From: Microbacterium gubbeenense DSM 15944
GTDB taxonomy: Bacteria; Actinomycetota; Actinomycetes; Actinomycetales; Microbacteriaceae
DNA length: 64,000 nucleotides
Reading direction: 5' to 3'
Assembly: GCF_000422745.1 (NCBI RefSeq)
Contig: NZ_AUGQ01000008.1
Location: 1 to 64,000 of the forward strand
Both the position numbers and the translations under genes were made by a program. Under the pieces are notes generated by a model. The model had not been told where the DNA came from. It was given only the letters and a program-made list of their open reading frames with translations, and ran no database searches. Below are positions 25,959 through 36,000 of this stretch, in pieces (positions within the stretch are counted from its first letter, which is position 1; each line of letters opens with the position of its first letter).

Positions 25959-28400
25959 ATGGAGCAACCCATCGACAGGCATCCGTCCCTCGCCCCTGCC
26001 GCACAGATCATTCGCGGCCATCGCCAGGCCTCGATCTCCTCATCCGACGATGCCCTCGCGCTGCGGCTGGTGTCCTCCGGCGAGGAGGTCGCCACGATCG
26101 CGCTCGGTGTGACCTTCGAGAACATCGAGCTCGGGTCCGGTGCAACAGTCATCGATTCGACCAGCCGAACCGTGGAGGAGCAGTACACCGCCGCGTTCGG
26201 CAAGGCCGCGGGTACCCACCGCGTGGACCATGACGAGCTCACTGTCTCCCTGCGCACAGCGGAGGTCGACTGGGCCGTCATCGTCCGAGTCTCCGATGAC
26301 GGGTTCGCTTTCCGCTATGCGCTGCCCGACACAGCCGGAGCCCTCGGAGCCGAAGCGACCCGAGTTCATGTTGCGCGCGACTCACGCGCGTGGGTCCTCG
26401 AGTACTCGACCTGGTACGAGACGATGCGGGAGGGCCACGATCTCCGCGACCTCGCCCCGGGCGACTACGGATTCCCCCTGCTGGTCGAGGTCGCCCCGCG
26501 CTCGTTCCTGCTCCTGACGGAGTCCGACATCGACGGACGTCATTCGGGCGCACACGCTGAGTTCGACGGCAGGGCGTTTCGCATCGTGGCGGCCGACTCT
26601 CCGCTCACGGTCGATGCCGGCCACCGCACGCCGTGGCGCGCCGTCATCTCCGGCGAGCTTTCGGAGGTCGTGGCCTCGAACCTCGTCGATGACCTCGCCC
26701 CTGCATGCGCGCACGATGCCTTCGTGCCTCGTCCGGGGCGCGCTGCCTGGTCGTGGTGGTCGAGTCAGTTCTCCGGCGCGTATCTTGAGGTGCAGAAGCG
26801 CTTCACCGACTTCGCCGCCGAACAGGGTTGGGAACACGTTCTCGTGGACTGTGGTTGGGACGCGGCGTGGGTGCCTGAGCTGGTGTCCTATGCGTCCGTC
26901 CGCGGCGTCCAGGTGCATGTGTGGAGCTCGTGGGACGATCTCGACGGCGAAGAGAACCTCAAGAAACTCGGTCTCTGGCGATCCTGGGGCGTTGCCGGGA
27001 TCAAGGTCGACTTCATGGAGTCGGAGTCGCAGGTCAGGTACCGCTGGTACGACGCGATCATCGCCGAAACGGCTCGCGTCGGACTGGCCGTCAACTTCCA
27101 CGGATCGGTGATTCCGCGCGGTTGGGCGCGCACGCACCCTCATGTCATCAGCTACGAGGGCATTCGCGGTGCTGAGTATTACGTCTTCTACGGTCATCCG
27201 CTCACCGCAGCGCACAACGTGATCCAGCCGTTCACTCGCAACGTCGTCGGATCTATGGACTACACCCCCGTCACATTCAGCGCTCCCGAGCGCGAGACCA
27301 GCGACGGACATGAACTCGCGCTCAGTGTCGTCTACGAGAGCGGCATCACCCACTTCGCCGACGACCCTGATGAGTACCGGGCCCGACCACTTGCCGCGCA
27401 GATGCTGGCCGAGCTTCCTGCGTCCTGGCAGGAGACGCGTCTGCTCGGCGGCCACCCCGACACGCACGCGGTGATCGCCCGACGCTATGGTGACCGTTGG
27501 TTCGTCGGCGGCATCAGCGCCGACGCCGCCGCACGAACGGTGGACATCGACCTCGCGGCGCTCGCCCACGGCCCGACTGACGCGTGGATCGTGCACGATG
27601 CCGATGGCGCTCTGGGTGAGACAATCCGAGCAGGAGAAGCAGACGTCATCACGATCGAGCTCGCCCCTCGCGGCGGCTTCGTCGCCATCTTGGCCGCTGC
27701 GGGTGCGCCGTTGCGCCGCGCCACCGCGCAAGAAGTAGTCGCCGCGCCGTCCGTGGGGTCGCCTCTGGTTCTCCTGACTGATGCCAGCGTCAGGATCAAC
27801 ACGGATGCGGGCGCTGTCCGTACGCCGCCCGGCTGGTCCGCGGCGCGCTGCTCCGGCGGGTGGGAGCTTCGCCCCGACACGGCTCCGACCTCGGGCGACC
27901 TCGTCGTTGTAACACTCGAGAGCGCGGGTTACGACGGTGTTCCAGCGGTGAGCCATGCACGAATCGCCGTTCCGCATTCGATACCGAAGGACGTCTCCCT
28001 GCTCCCCTTCCTCTCGGCGCACAACGCGGTCGGCCCTGTCGAACGCGGACTCGCCAACGGCGGCCCAGATCCCCGAGACGGCCAGCCGTTGAGCGTCGGC
28101 GGAGAGACGTTCGCCAACGGCCTCGGCGTGTCGCAGGACTCTGCGGTGAGCTTCGTCACGTCCGGGGCCGTGCGCCTCACCGGCAGCGCTGCCGTCGACG
28201 ACGAGACGCCCGACGCGTCGGCCGTCTGCGAGATCCTCGCCGACGGGATCATCGTGTGGCGCGAACAGACCACGGGAGGAGCTCCGCCGACATCCTTCGA
28301 TATCGACGTGTCCTCCACCACCGTCGTCACTCTTCGAACCAAGCCGTCGAAAGCCCCCGAGGCCCACGTCGACTGGCTCGCACTGCGACTGGACACCTGA
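25959..28400 (+). CDS. Cytoplasmic GH97 family glycosidase with C-terminal NPCBM-like domain
   Basis: An 813-residue GH97 enzyme without a signal peptide. The N-terminal sandwich (about 15-240) and barrel (about 245-500) match the secreted paralogue at 20969. The retaining pair is D351 (IKVDFM) and E406 (IRGAEYY), again 55 residues apart. After a linker region (about 600-680) comes a domain with NGLGVSQDSAVSF and VDWLALRLDT, typical of NPCBM galactose-binding-like domains. No Shine-Dalgarno is visible before the ATG, so it may be leaderless. It heads an operon with the ABC importer and ROK regulator and probably hydrolyses imported alpha-galactosides alongside GH36. Confidence 0.85.
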   Translation: MEQPIDRHPSLAPAAQIIRGHRQASISSSDDALALRLVSSGEEVATIALGVTFENIELGSGATVIDSTSRTVEEQYTAAFGKAAGTHRVDHDELTVSLRTAEVDWAVIVRVSDDGFAFRYALPDTAGALGAEATRVHVARDSRAWVLEYSTWYETMREGHDLRDLAPGDYGFPLLVEVAPRSFLLLTESDIDGRHSGAHAEFDGRAFRIVAADSPLTVDAGHRTPWRAVISGELSEVVASNLVDDLAPACAHDAFVPRPGRAAWSWWSSQFSGAYLEVQKRFTDFAAEQGWEHVLVDCGWDAAWVPELVSYASVRGVQVHVWSSWDDLDGEENLKKLGLWRSWGVAGIKVDFMESESQVRYRWYDAIIAETARVGLAVNFHGSVIPRGWARTHPHVISYEGIRGAEYYVFYGHPLTAAHNVIQPFTRNVVGSMDYTPVTFSAPERETSDGHELALSVVYESGITHFADDPDEYRARPLAAQMLAELPASWQETRLLGGHPDTHAVIARRYGDRWFVGGISADAAARTVDIDLAALAHGPTDAWIVHDADGALGETIRAGEADVITIELAPRGGFVAILAAAGAPLRRATAQEVVAAPSVGSPLVLLTDASVRINTDAGAVRTPPGWSAARCSGGWELRPDTAPTSGDLVVVTLESAGYDGVPAVSHARIAVPHSIPKDVSLLPFLSAHNAVGPVERGLANGGPDPRDGQPLSVGGETFANGLGVSQDSAVSFVTSGAVRLTGSAAVDDETPDASAVCEILADGIIVWREQTTGGAPPTSFDIDVSSTTVVTLRTKPSKAPEAHVDWLALRLDT

Positions 28401-28439
28401 TCCGGCATCGACGCCGGAGCGAAAATGAGGAGAGGCAAT

Positions 28440-29681
28440 ATGCGCAAGTGGATGATGGGGGCGACTGCCGCCCTTGCAGGAGTCGGATTGCTCGCCGGAT
28501 GCTCGAACGGATCGGACGCCGGAGGGGGTGACGTGACGCTGACCTACGGTGTGTGGAGCCAGGACGAGACGATGCAGGAGCTCATCGACACTTTCGAAGC
28601 CGACAACCCAGGCATCCACGTCGAGCTTCAGGTCAGCCCATGGAACGAGTTCTGGACGAAGCTTCAAGTCGCTGCCCAGGGCGGCACCGCACCCGACGCG
28701 TTCTGGATGCTCGGCGACAAGTTCCAGGTGTACGCGTCAAACGACCAGCTGTTGCCGCTCAGCGACGCGATCTCCGACGCGGGCGTCGACACGAGCGTGT
28801 ATCCGGAGGCGCTCGTCGACTTGTTCACCTACGACGACGAGCTCTACGGCCTTCCGAAGGATTTCGACACTGTGGGGCTCTGGTACAACAAGGAGCTCTT
28901 CGACGCTCAAAGTGTCGATTATCCGACGTCCGACTGGACCTGGGCCGACGTGCGCAAAGCTGCGGAGGAACTCACCTCGCCTGACGAAAGCGTGTACGGC
29001 ATCGCCGCACCGCTGAATCGTCAAGAAGGTTTCTACAACACGGTGGCGCAAGCCGGCGGCCACATCATCGACGGAGAAGCGTCCGGCTACGACGACCAGA
29101 AGACCCAGGCCGGAATAGCGTTCTGGACCGACTTCATCGCCGATGGATACTCACCGACGCTGCAGGAGTTCGCCGATACCGAGGCGGTTGCGCAGTTCGA
29201 GAACGGATCCGTCGCGATGTACTACGGAGGGTCGTTCTACGCCCAGCGCTTCTACGACAATGCTGAGCTCCGCGACAAGATCGACGTCGCTGTCCTGCCG
29301 GCAGGCGACGAGCGGGCGACGGTCATCAACGGGATCCAGAACGTCGGTTATGCCGGCTCCGAGCACACGGAGGAGCTGGAGAAGTTCCTCGTCTTCCTCG
29401 GCAGCGAGGAAGCCGCGGCGATCCAAGCGGAGACGGGCGCCGTCATCCCCGCATATGAGGGCACCCAGCAGGCATGGGTCGACGCTATGCCGGAGTTCAA
29501 TCTGCAGGCTTTCATCGACCAGGTTCCCGACGGCGTGGTTTACCCCGTCTCCGCGAACACGGCCGCCTGGAACGCGCTCGAGGACGAGATGCTGCCTGAT
29601 GCGTGGAACGGCGCGAAGCCCGTCTCGGAGGTCGCCGACGAACTCGCCGCAGCCATGAACGACGCACTCGCCAAAGAATGA
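28440..29681 (+). CDS. Sugar ABC transporter substrate-binding lipoprotein
   Basis: A 413-residue extracytoplasmic solute-binding protein of the carbohydrate family 1 type. The signal peptide ends in a lipobox, GLLAGC, with the lipidated Cys at 21, so it is anchored outside the membrane. I chose ATG 28440 because AGGAGAGG lies just upstream; ATG 28425 would put that site inside the coding region. Motifs such as WNEFWTKLQVAAQGGTAPDAFWM and GLPKDFDTVGLWYNKELF are typical. It delivers the sugar to the two permeases that follow; neighbours suggest an alpha-galacto-oligosaccharide. Confidence 0.9.
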   Translation: MRKWMMGATAALAGVGLLAGCSNGSDAGGGDVTLTYGVWSQDETMQELIDTFEADNPGIHVELQVSPWNEFWTKLQVAAQGGTAPDAFWMLGDKFQVYASNDQLLPLSDAISDAGVDTSVYPEALVDLFTYDDELYGLPKDFDTVGLWYNKELFDAQSVDYPTSDWTWADVRKAAEELTSPDESVYGIAAPLNRQEGFYNTVAQAGGHIIDGEASGYDDQKTQAGIAFWTDFIADGYSPTLQEFADTEAVAQFENGSVAMYYGGSFYAQRFYDNAELRDKIDVAVLPAGDERATVINGIQNVGYAGSEHTEELEKFLVFLGSEEAAAIQAETGAVIPAYEGTQQAWVDAMPEFNLQAFIDQVPDGVVYPVSANTAAWNALEDEMLPDAWNGAKPVSEVADELAAAMNDALAKE

Positions 29682-30565
29682 TGAGTCGCGCGGCGCGTGC
29701 GCGCGTCAATCTGCCAGGGCTGGGGTTCATCGCTCCAGCCCTCGTCGGGCTCGTCGGACTCTACATCGTGCCGCTTCTCACGACGATCTTCCTCAGCTTC
29801 ACCGAGACGCAGCCGTTCGGCGGCGCCGCCTTCACGGGGCTCGACAACTACGCCGCGCTCTTCTCGGACCCGCAGTTCTGGTCGTCGCTGGGCAACAGCG
29901 CCATCTATACGGGAATCGTGCTCATCGGCATCCCTATCGCGATCGTCACGGCAACCCTCATCCATCATGTGCGACGAGGCAAGGCCGTCTATCGCGTACT
30001 CTATTTCCTTCCCATCGTCACACTCCCCGTCGCCGTTGGCATGGTCTGGAGATACATTCTGAACGGTGAGTTCGGCCTGCTGAATCAAGCGCTCTCCGTC
30101 ATCGGTATCGACGGCCCGAGCTGGGTCGCCGACCCATCGATCGCCATCTACGCGGTCGCCGTCGTGGGCATCTGGATGAATCTCGGCACGGCGATCATCA
30201 TTCTCGGTGCGGGTCTGACCGGCATCCCTCCTGCGCTTCTCGAGGCATCCTCGCTCGATGGGGCAGGACCCGTACGCCAGTTCTTCGCAGTGACGCTGCC
30301 TCTGCTGTCGCCGAGCATCTTCTTCGTCTCAGTACTCTCGGTCATCTCGTCCTTCCAGATGTTCGACTTGATCTACGTCATGCTGCAGCGCGGCTCGGAG
30401 GCCGCGACCTCCGCACAGACGATGGTCTACTTCTTCTTCGATCAGACGTTCGTGCAGTTCAACCGCGGGTACGGCGCCGCGATCGCGGTCGTCCTGCTCG
30501 CGATCATCATGATCCTCACTGGACTGCAGTTCCAGCTGCAGCGGAAAGCGGTCTTCTATGGATGA
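29678..30565 (+). CDS. Sugar ABC transporter permease (MalF/UgpA type)
   Basis: A 295-residue CUT1-family permease with six membrane helices. The cytoplasmic EAA loop, ALLEASSLDGAGPVRQFFAVTLP near residues 186-208, docks on the transport ATPase. The start overlaps the binding-protein stop (ATGATG; either ATG at 29678 or 29681 is possible). It overlaps the second permease by 8 bp at its end, so the three are co-translated. Confidence 0.93.
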   Translation: MMSRAARARVNLPGLGFIAPALVGLVGLYIVPLLTTIFLSFTETQPFGGAAFTGLDNYAALFSDPQFWSSLGNSAIYTGIVLIGIPIAIVTATLIHHVRRGKAVYRVLYFLPIVTLPVAVGMVWRYILNGEFGLLNQALSVIGIDGPSWVADPSIAIYAVAVVGIWMNLGTAIIILGAGLTGIPPALLEASSLDGAGPVRQFFAVTLPLLSPSIFFVSVLSVISSFQMFDLIYVMLQRGSEAATSAQTMVYFFFDQTFVQFNRGYGAAIAVVLLAIIMILTGLQFQLQRKAVFYG

Positions 30566-31451
30566 CTCGACGACCGCGCTCGTCACCACGCGCGCTCCCC
30601 GCCGGCTCGACCGATCGGCACGCCGGGCGGGTCGCAGCGGACGATCCCAGTGGCTCATCCACACGATCCTCGGCCTCGGCGCGCTCGTGATGGTCTTCCC
30701 GTTCATCTGGCAGCTGATCACGGCGTTCAAGACTCTCCCGGAATCGCGCGCAGTGCCCCCGGTGTTCTGGCCCGATGTGATCGATTTCAAGGGGATCGCC
30801 ACATTCTTCGCGACGGTGCCCTTCACCGACATGCTCGGCATGTCGGTGGGCTCCCTCCTGCTACGCGTCGCCGGGCAGGTGATCGTCTGCACTCTCGCTG
30901 CATACGGGTTCGCACGCTTCCACTTCATTGGGCGCAACGTTCTGTTTCTCCTGTTCCTCGTCATGCTGATGGCGCCGCCACAGCTATTCCTTATCGCTCA
31001 GTTCGACCTGATGCAGATGTTGCACCTGCTCGACACTTTGCCGGCGATCGCGATCCCCGGCATATTCTCCGCATTCGGCACCTTTCTCATGCGTCAGGCA
31101 TTCATGTCGTTACCGAAGGAGTACGAGGAAGCCGCGCGTCTGGATGGGGCGAACGCGTTCCAGATCTTCTGGCGCGTGATGCTGCCAATGGTCACACCTA
31201 CAGTTGCAGCGCTGGTCGTGCTGACGTCCTTGTACTCTTGGAACGACCTGCTCTGGCCGCTGATCGTGACCGCATCGCCAGAGATGATGACGCTTCCTGT
31301 CGGGCTCGCGAACTTGCAGGGCATCCATGGCACTGATTATCCGGCTCTCATGGCGGGTTCGTTCATCGCCTCGCTTCCGCTGATCGTCATCTTCATCCTG
31401 CTGCAACGACAGTTCTTCGCAGGCATAGCGTCGAGCGGCCTGAAAGGATAG
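30558..31451 (+). CDS. Sugar ABC transporter permease (MalG/UgpE type)
   Basis: A 297-residue CUT1-family permease, partner of the upstream gene. A basic cytosolic N-terminus precedes six helices, and the EAA loop is YEEAARLDGANAFQIFWRVMLP (about residues 191-212). No ATP-binding subunit is encoded anywhere in this locus, so the importer should use a shared MsmK/MalK-like ATPase from elsewhere in the genome, as is common for CUT1 systems. Confidence 0.93.
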   Translation: MDDSTTALVTTRAPRRLDRSARRAGRSGRSQWLIHTILGLGALVMVFPFIWQLITAFKTLPESRAVPPVFWPDVIDFKGIATFFATVPFTDMLGMSVGSLLLRVAGQVIVCTLAAYGFARFHFIGRNVLFLLFLVMLMAPPQLFLIAQFDLMQMLHLLDTLPAIAIPGIFSAFGTFLMRQAFMSLPKEYEEAARLDGANAFQIFWRVMLPMVTPTVAALVVLTSLYSWNDLLWPLIVTASPEMMTLPVGLANLQGIHGTDYPALMAGSFIASLPLIVIFILLQRQFFAGIASSGLKG

Positions 31452-31454
31452 AGC

Positions 31455-32597
31455 ATGCGCCAACTGCCGCTCACGTCTCCTGCGTCGCACGCCGTGTTCC
31501 GCCGCATCCTCAGCCATGGCCCGACCGGTCGCGTTGACATCGCCCGCGCCACGGGCCTGTCACAAGCGGCCGTAACGAAGGCGGTGACGCCCCTCCTCGA
31601 CGCGGGATTCGTCGTCGCCGGCGAAGCTGCCGCGCAGGCCGTCGGCCGCCCGATCAGCCCACTGAGCGTCGCAGCAGGTCGGGCACACGTGATCGGTGTG
31701 AAAGTAACGTCCGATCATACCTACGGCGTACTCACAGGACTCGATGCGCGCATCGTCGCACGAGCCGAACGGGCGCTGTCGAGTTCGAACGTAACCGAGG
31801 TCGTCGCTGCCGTGACGGCCGTCGTCGATGAGCTACGTGACTCCTCCCCAACGCCGGTCGAAGGTGTGGGTGTGGCCGTGTCCGGTGATGTCGACCGCAT
31901 CGGCGGAGTCGTGCGCGACTCTCCTCTGCTCAGATGGCATGACATCGCACTTGCCGACCTGATTGAGAACGCGACCGGCCTGGCAGCCGAGGTCGAGAAC
32001 GACGTGCGTGCTCTGACCGTCACTGAGCAGATGTTCGGAGCCGGACGCAATGCAACGTCTTTCGCCCTCGTCACCATCGGCGCTGGCATCGGTTGTGGCC
32101 TCTCGTTCGGCGAAACGATATTGACAGGCGCGCATGGCGTGTCCGGGGAACTCGGGCACATCCCTTTGGCCGATGACGACACTCTCTGCAGCTGCGGGCG
32201 CACTGGCTGTGTAGAGGCGGTCGCAAGTACTGACGCAGTGCTCTCACGGATTCGTGCCGGTCACGATGATGAGAATCTGACGAGCGCCGACGCGTTCCGT
32301 CTGGCCCACGCCGAAGATCCAATTGCCAGGTCGGCGTTTGAGCGCGCCGGCGAGGTCATCGGGTCAGCGCTCGCAACGCTCGCTAATCTGTTTGGCCCAG
32401 AACTGATTGTGATTTCCGGCGAGAACGTCACGGAATACGGGCTCTACGAACGCTGTGTTCGCGACGCGTTCGCCCGGCACGCTTTCGGTGCCGCACAGAA
32501 CTGCGAGATCGTGCTGCGTCCGCATGTGTTCGACGATTGGGCGCGCGGTGCAGCTACGTGCGTCATCGAGTCGATTGCCCGCGGACGCTCAACCTGA
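31455..32597 (+). CDS. ROK family transcriptional regulator
   Basis: A 380-residue NagC/XylR-type regulator. The N-terminus holds a winged helix-turn-helix (about 12-65: GPTGRVDIARATGLSQAAVTKAV). The C-terminal ROK domain has VENDVRALTV near 180 and GELGHIPLADDDTLCSCGRTGCVEAVAS (about 230-258), including the sugar-binding Glu-His and three zinc Cys. The kinase-type phosphate loop appears degenerate, as in regulators. It follows the permease by 3 bp and is the last gene of the operon, so it probably represses the locus and is relieved by an imported sugar. Confidence 0.9.
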   Translation: MRQLPLTSPASHAVFRRILSHGPTGRVDIARATGLSQAAVTKAVTPLLDAGFVVAGEAAAQAVGRPISPLSVAAGRAHVIGVKVTSDHTYGVLTGLDARIVARAERALSSSNVTEVVAAVTAVVDELRDSSPTPVEGVGVAVSGDVDRIGGVVRDSPLLRWHDIALADLIENATGLAAEVENDVRALTVTEQMFGAGRNATSFALVTIGAGIGCGLSFGETILTGAHGVSGELGHIPLADDDTLCSCGRTGCVEAVASTDAVLSRIRAGHDDENLTSADAFRLAHAEDPIARSAFERAGEVIGSALATLANLFGPELIVISGENVTEYGLYERCVRDAFARHAFGAAQNCEIVLRPHVFDDWARGAATCVIESIARGRST

Positions 32598-32612
32598 CGA
32601 GAATCGATCGGC

Positions 32613-32954
32613 TCAGATCCAGTCCATCGCGACGGCGCCGACCATGACCGCCGCGATGACGACCACGGCGCAGCCCGCGACGATCCAGCCGATCTTCGCC
32701 CGCCTCGACAGCCGGTCGTGCCGGCGGGGTCCGCCCGCGAGCATCGCCACCGCCGGATCGGTGGACGCCGACCCGTACGGCGGCGCGGGCGCGGGCGGAA
32801 CAACCGTTGCGCCGTGCTCGGCCAGCTCGGTCGGGTCGGCGGGCAGCGGCGGAGACGATGGGTCCGCCTGCGGCCCGGCCGGATCCTCGAGCGCGTCGGC
32901 GTTCGAGGGATCCGGCTCGTGAATGTCGTCGTGCGGACCAGGTTGATCGCTCAT
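32613..32954 (-). CDS. Small Pro-rich single-span membrane protein, paralogue of part of the 1,019-residue neighbour
   Basis: A 113-residue protein: acidic Pro/Asp-rich N-terminus, then DPAVAML, a basic stretch SRRAKIGW, and one C-terminal membrane helix (about 86-110). The same order, DPVVAMLSDG then SRKAKIGWL and a helix, occurs inside the next gene upstream at about 34,030-34,150. It is therefore a truncated duplicate of that module without its extracellular domain. Function unknown. It is convergent with the ROK gene across 15 bp. Confidence 0.65.
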   Translation of the reverse strand: MSDQPGPHDDIHEPDPSNADALEDPAGPQADPSSPPLPADPTELAEHGATVVPPAPAPPYGSASTDPAVAMLAGGPRRHDRLSRRAKIGWIVAGCAVVVIAAVMVGAVAMDWI

Positions 32955-33060
32955 AATCGGAGCCCCCGTTGTGTCTCGTTGAGTCAGGAGGGTAACAAGG
33001 ATCCCTCGCGGGGCCGACCCCCTGGACAGATCCGCTCCGGCCGCGATCTCACGCAGCGGG

Positions 33061-36000
33061 TCAGAACTCCGACAGGTCCACCGAGACCTCGCCGTCGTCG
33101 CCGACGGATACGGGAACGACCGTTCCGTAGTTGAACGGCGCGCTCACCTCGGTGTCGTCGTCCTCCCAATCGTCGTCCTCGTCCCAGCGCTGCTGGTAAT
33201 CGATGTGCATCCTGCCGCCGTCGACGAGCACGTAGGCCCCGTCTTCGTCGTCGACGAAGGTGAGCTCCGGCTCCTGGGTCCACGAGCGCTTGATGCCCGT
33301 CACCGCGTACGACGGCTCGCGCCATCCGAGCACGACGGAGCAGTCGCTCGGCTGGAACTTGTCGCTCGTCATGCAGAGGTCGATGCGCTCCTGCACCACC
33401 GCGATCGCCTGCTGCTGCGCGTCGTCGGTCCACGTCGGGACGAAGGTCAGCGCGTCGTCGCCCTCGCTTCCGCCGGCGTTCGGCAGCACTGTGACGGCGA
33501 TGTCGTCGCCGTAGGTGAACGGGCGGTCATCCGACGTCGGCGCCTCGAAGGTGTAGGTGCCGGGCAGCACGGGCAGGGCCGTGGCACCCTCCGCATCGGC
33601 GAAGCCGCTGAGGTCGACCTCGACGCCGTTGACCCGCGTCACCTGCGACACATCGCCCACGACGAGCGTCTGCCCCGGGCCCTCCTCGATGCGCCAGTCG
33701 TCGAACAGCACCGCTTGCGTGCCGTGCTTCTGCAGCCGCATCAGCACGTCGTAGTTCTTGCTGTCGACCGTCAGCTGCGCCGCAACATCCACGACGCCGT
33801 CGTACTCGTCGACATCGGTGATCTCATATGCGGTGGGGCGGTCGTCCGCCGCGGCGTAGATCTCGGACGCCAGCAGCACGCGCTCGGCGGAGGTGACGTT
33901 CGGCGCCCAGAGCTCGAGCGCACGACCCGCGTCGCCGTCGACGACGGCCGACAGGTACTCCTCCGCGCGGGCCTGCGCCGAGTACGTCGTCGCCGCCAGG
34001 TGGTTCTTGATGAACACGCCCACCACGAGCGCGGCCACGAGCACGACGACGGCGGATCCGCCGATGAGCCAACCGATCTTCGCCTTCCTCGACACCGGCG
34101 TGCGCTCGCGGGCGCCGTCGGAGAGCATCGCGACGACGGGGTCCACGGGCGCGGTCGCGTACGGCTGCGCCGGCGCGGGAGGCGCGGCGGGCGAGCCATG
34201 GGCGGCGAGCAGAGCCGGTTCCGCGGGCACGGGCGGGACCTCGTGGCCCGCGGGCAGCGCCGCCGGATCCTCGAGGCCCTGCGCGCCCGGCGCAGACGGA
34301 TCCGCCGGTCGCGCGGGGATCCCCTCGGGCTCCGGTGCCGCGGCGGGCGGCGTCGTCGGCGCGTCGTGGTCGGCGGGACCATGCGGCGCGGCGGCGTTCG
34401 GAGCCACCGGAGCATATGGGGCAGGCGGCGCGCTCGGTTCCGTGGGAGCGTGCGGCGCAGCGGGCGCGTTCGGATCCGCGGGAGCGTATGGCGTGCCGGG
34501 CGCGGGAGCCGCCGCGGCGGCGTTCGGATCCGCCGGAGCGTACGACGCGCCGACCGCGGGAGACGCGGAAGACGCCGGCGCGGTCGCTGCGGCGGCAGAC
34601 TGCGCCGCGGCGGCGGATCCGACTGTCGCGCCGACCGCGATCGTTCTCACGACACCGCCGGGCACGGCTGCCACGAATGCGGGCACGACGAAGCGTGCGA
34701 GCACCTCGACCACGGCGCCGATGACGGCGAACAGCAGGAAGGTCCACACGGCGGGGCCGAAGGCGACGCGTGCGGTGCCGCCGAGCCCGCCCTCGAGCAG
34801 CGCACTGAGGTCGCCCGACGTCGACACCGATGCCGACACGGACACGCGACCGGCGAGCGTCACGAGCACGCCGACGACCGCGTACGCGACAGGAAGCAGT
34901 GCCCAGGATGCACCATCGCGCGCCACACCGGTGCGCAGCCGCCACCGCACGCTCACGATCGCGAGCGCGAGCACGGCGACCAGGGGCAGCACGATGCGGA
35001 TCCACACGGGGAAGACGTCTGAGAACATCCAGACGCTGGGCAGGTCCTCCGCCAGGTCGCCGAGGCCGCTGAAGTCGCCGATCAGCTCATTCGTCGCCCC
35101 GCCCGTGACCGACGCGCCCACGGTCGCGAGCGATGCGATCGCACCCCCGTCGGCTGCGAGGAACGGCAGCAGCACGGGCGCGAGCAGCACCAGTCCGATG
35201 ATCTCCCCCGCGCCGTTCGCATCGAACGCAACGACGGCGATGAGCGCGAGAGCGATGAGCGCGCCCAGCCCGCCGATGTGCTCGAGGGCCTGCACGAGCG
35301 CCGTGCGGGCGCGGCTGCGTGCCGTACGCACGGGCGAAAGCACGAAGAAGGCCGCGGCCCCGACCAGCGCGATCCCGGCGATGATGCTCCAGAAGGAGAT
35401 CGCCCGAGTGGTGAAGCTGCCCGGTGCCCCCGGCAGCGCGATCGAGAGGGGCGCGACGAGCTGCAGGATCACCGCCACGAGCGCGAAGGCGGCACCCGCG
35501 GCCGCCGCGACGACGAGGCGCAGGCCGGCCGTCAGGTCGGTGCGCGGGACCGCGCGCCGGGCGAACAGACGCAGCGACACCAGGGCGGCGATCGGTACCA
35601 GCACCGGGATGAACAGCGCGGAGACGCTGAACGACGCCGCACCGGCCACGGACGTCGACGCCCCCAGCGATCCGCCGAATCCGGCGCCGAGCAGCTGCGC
35701 GATGACCGCGAACCAGTGCGGAGCCAGGAGCTCGAAGAACTCGGATCCGCCGCGATCGCCGAGGAACAACCGGCCGCCGAACAATCCGAGCAGCGTGATC
35801 AGGATGCTCGCCGCAAGCGCCCCCGCGAGCGCGAAGCCCGAGGTGATGAGCGCCGCGATCCACGGATCCTTCGCGGCCAACGGAGCGGGCACCTTCTCAC
35901 GGGCCGTTGCGACCGCGCCCGCGAACGCCTGCTGCGCGTTCTGCCCCTGCCCCGGAACGGGCGCGCCCTGCGGCGCATACGGATGCTGCGGAGCGGCGGC

